Source: Lachnospiraceae bacterium UBA1683
GTDB taxonomy: Bacteria > Bacillota > Clostridia > Lachnospirales > Lachnospiraceae
Length of the DNA stretch: 12,994 nucleotides
Direction: 5' to 3'
NCBI GenBank assembly: GCA_002320245.1
Contig: DCKD01000022.1
Coordinates: 1-12,994 of the forward strand
Part shown: piece by piece, positions 12,721 through 12,994 of the stretch
Numbering within the stretch: the stretch's first letter is position 1
Layout: each line of letters opens with the position of its first letter
Made by a program: the position numbers and the translations under genes
The notes under the pieces: model-generated
Told to the model about the DNA's origin: nothing
The model's database searches: none
The model's input: the letters and a program-made list of their open reading frames with translations, nothing else

Positions 12721-12918
12721 CTACCCATGCTGCTCCTTTCTAACCTGTACCGAATTTCGGTACGTTTCAAATACGGAAACTGTCACACCATTTTTATAAA
12801 TTTTCCGGATATCTGTGATTTCTTCATCTTTTAAGAGTTCCAGCCATTCCAGAAGGTCTTTCCGGCTGTTGGCAAAATTACAGCACCGCCCATCTGCATA
12901 TTCAATCCGGTATCTCAT
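12721..12918 (-). CDS. Small unknown ICE-type protein
   Basis: 65 residues from ATG 12918 (MRYRIEYADGRCCNFANS...). The frame is open to a GTG at 12957. Neither start has a clear Shine-Dalgarno sequence, and a TATAGT with an upstream TG at 12935-12943 could be an extended -10 box just before the ATG. The sequence pattern (RIEYADG, then LKDEEITDIRKIYKNGVTVSVFE) recalls short conserved ICE proteins near parA, without known function. The last codons run through palindrome copy 6, so the palindrome is here part of a coding sequence (TYRNSVQ). Confidence 0.55.
   Translation of the reverse strand: MRYRIEYADGRCCNFANSRKDLLEWLELLKDEEITDIRKIYKNGVTVSVFETYRNSVQVRKEQHG
12747..12763. promoter_or_regulatory. 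17-bp palindromic operator copy 6 (helix-turn-helix gene)
   Basis: Perfect copy, identical to copies 2 and 4. It lies 26 bp upstream of the ATG at 12720, before the AGGAG, and within the 3' end of the preceding small gene. Its conservation within a coding frame argues that selection acts on the DNA or RNA site and not only on the protein. Confidence 0.78.
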
Positions 12919-12994
12919 AAGTGTTATCAGGCACACTATAACAGACTGATTGTTCACTTTTCATGCAAAATAAAAGAGGTCTTGGCATAAAGTA

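Overview
The window looks like the maintenance and accessory part of a plasmid or integrative conjugative element (ICE) of a low-to-moderate GC Firmicute, most likely a gut clostridium (Lachnospiraceae-like). That placement is inference. It rests on AGGAGG-type ribosome binding sites, GTG/TTG starts, DUF551 and DUF6273-type small phage/ICE proteins, and a ParA/ParB/SSB/winged-helix set. No rRNA, tRNA, CRISPR array or transposase is visible. Every gene I can support lies on the minus strand, so the biological order runs from 12957 down to 517.

Layout in transcription order: a small unknown protein and an ArpU/sigma-region-4-like helix-turn-helix protein (12957-12130); a partition operon of ParA, an unusual ParB with a C-terminal ASCH/DUF3850-like domain, and a small membrane protein (12073-9893); a run of small genes (zinc ribbon, SH3-like, unknowns) with degenerate, partly duplicated DUF6273-type modules (9779-7085); a DUF551 protein followed by three four-helix membrane proteins, the last two being a recent tandem duplication (7064-5286); an unknown 97-residue protein, a membrane-anchored EndA/NUC-type nuclease and two AT-rich unknown genes (5227-2926); a helix-turn-helix protein (2710-2198); SSB (1920-1489); and a two-winged-helix protein that may be the replication initiator (1386-517). 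A terminator-like hairpin follows it, then about 480 bp without a convincing gene.

The most striking feature is a 17-bp palindrome, GTACCGAAATTCGGTAC. It occurs six times: three identical copies and three with one substitution. All six lie between genes, and five of them sit 16-31 bp upstream of a start codon, directly before the Shine-Dalgarno sequence. They precede the helix-turn-helix gene, parA-parB, the accessory block, the nuclease block, ssb and the winged-helix gene. This has the layout of a global regulon like that of KorB on IncP plasmids. The obvious candidate reader is the ParB encoded here. Because the sites are transcribed in the leader, an RNA-level action of the ParB ASCH-like domain is also conceivable.

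Secondary points of interest are two juxtaposed remnants of gene families whose intact members lie just downstream (8509-8961), a highly structured 240-bp leader before ssb, a 46-codon orphan reading frame at 2788-2925, and the possibility that the nuclease and its AT-rich neighbours form an effector/immunity-like cargo unit. Functions of many small genes cannot be recognised, and they are described only by what is visible.
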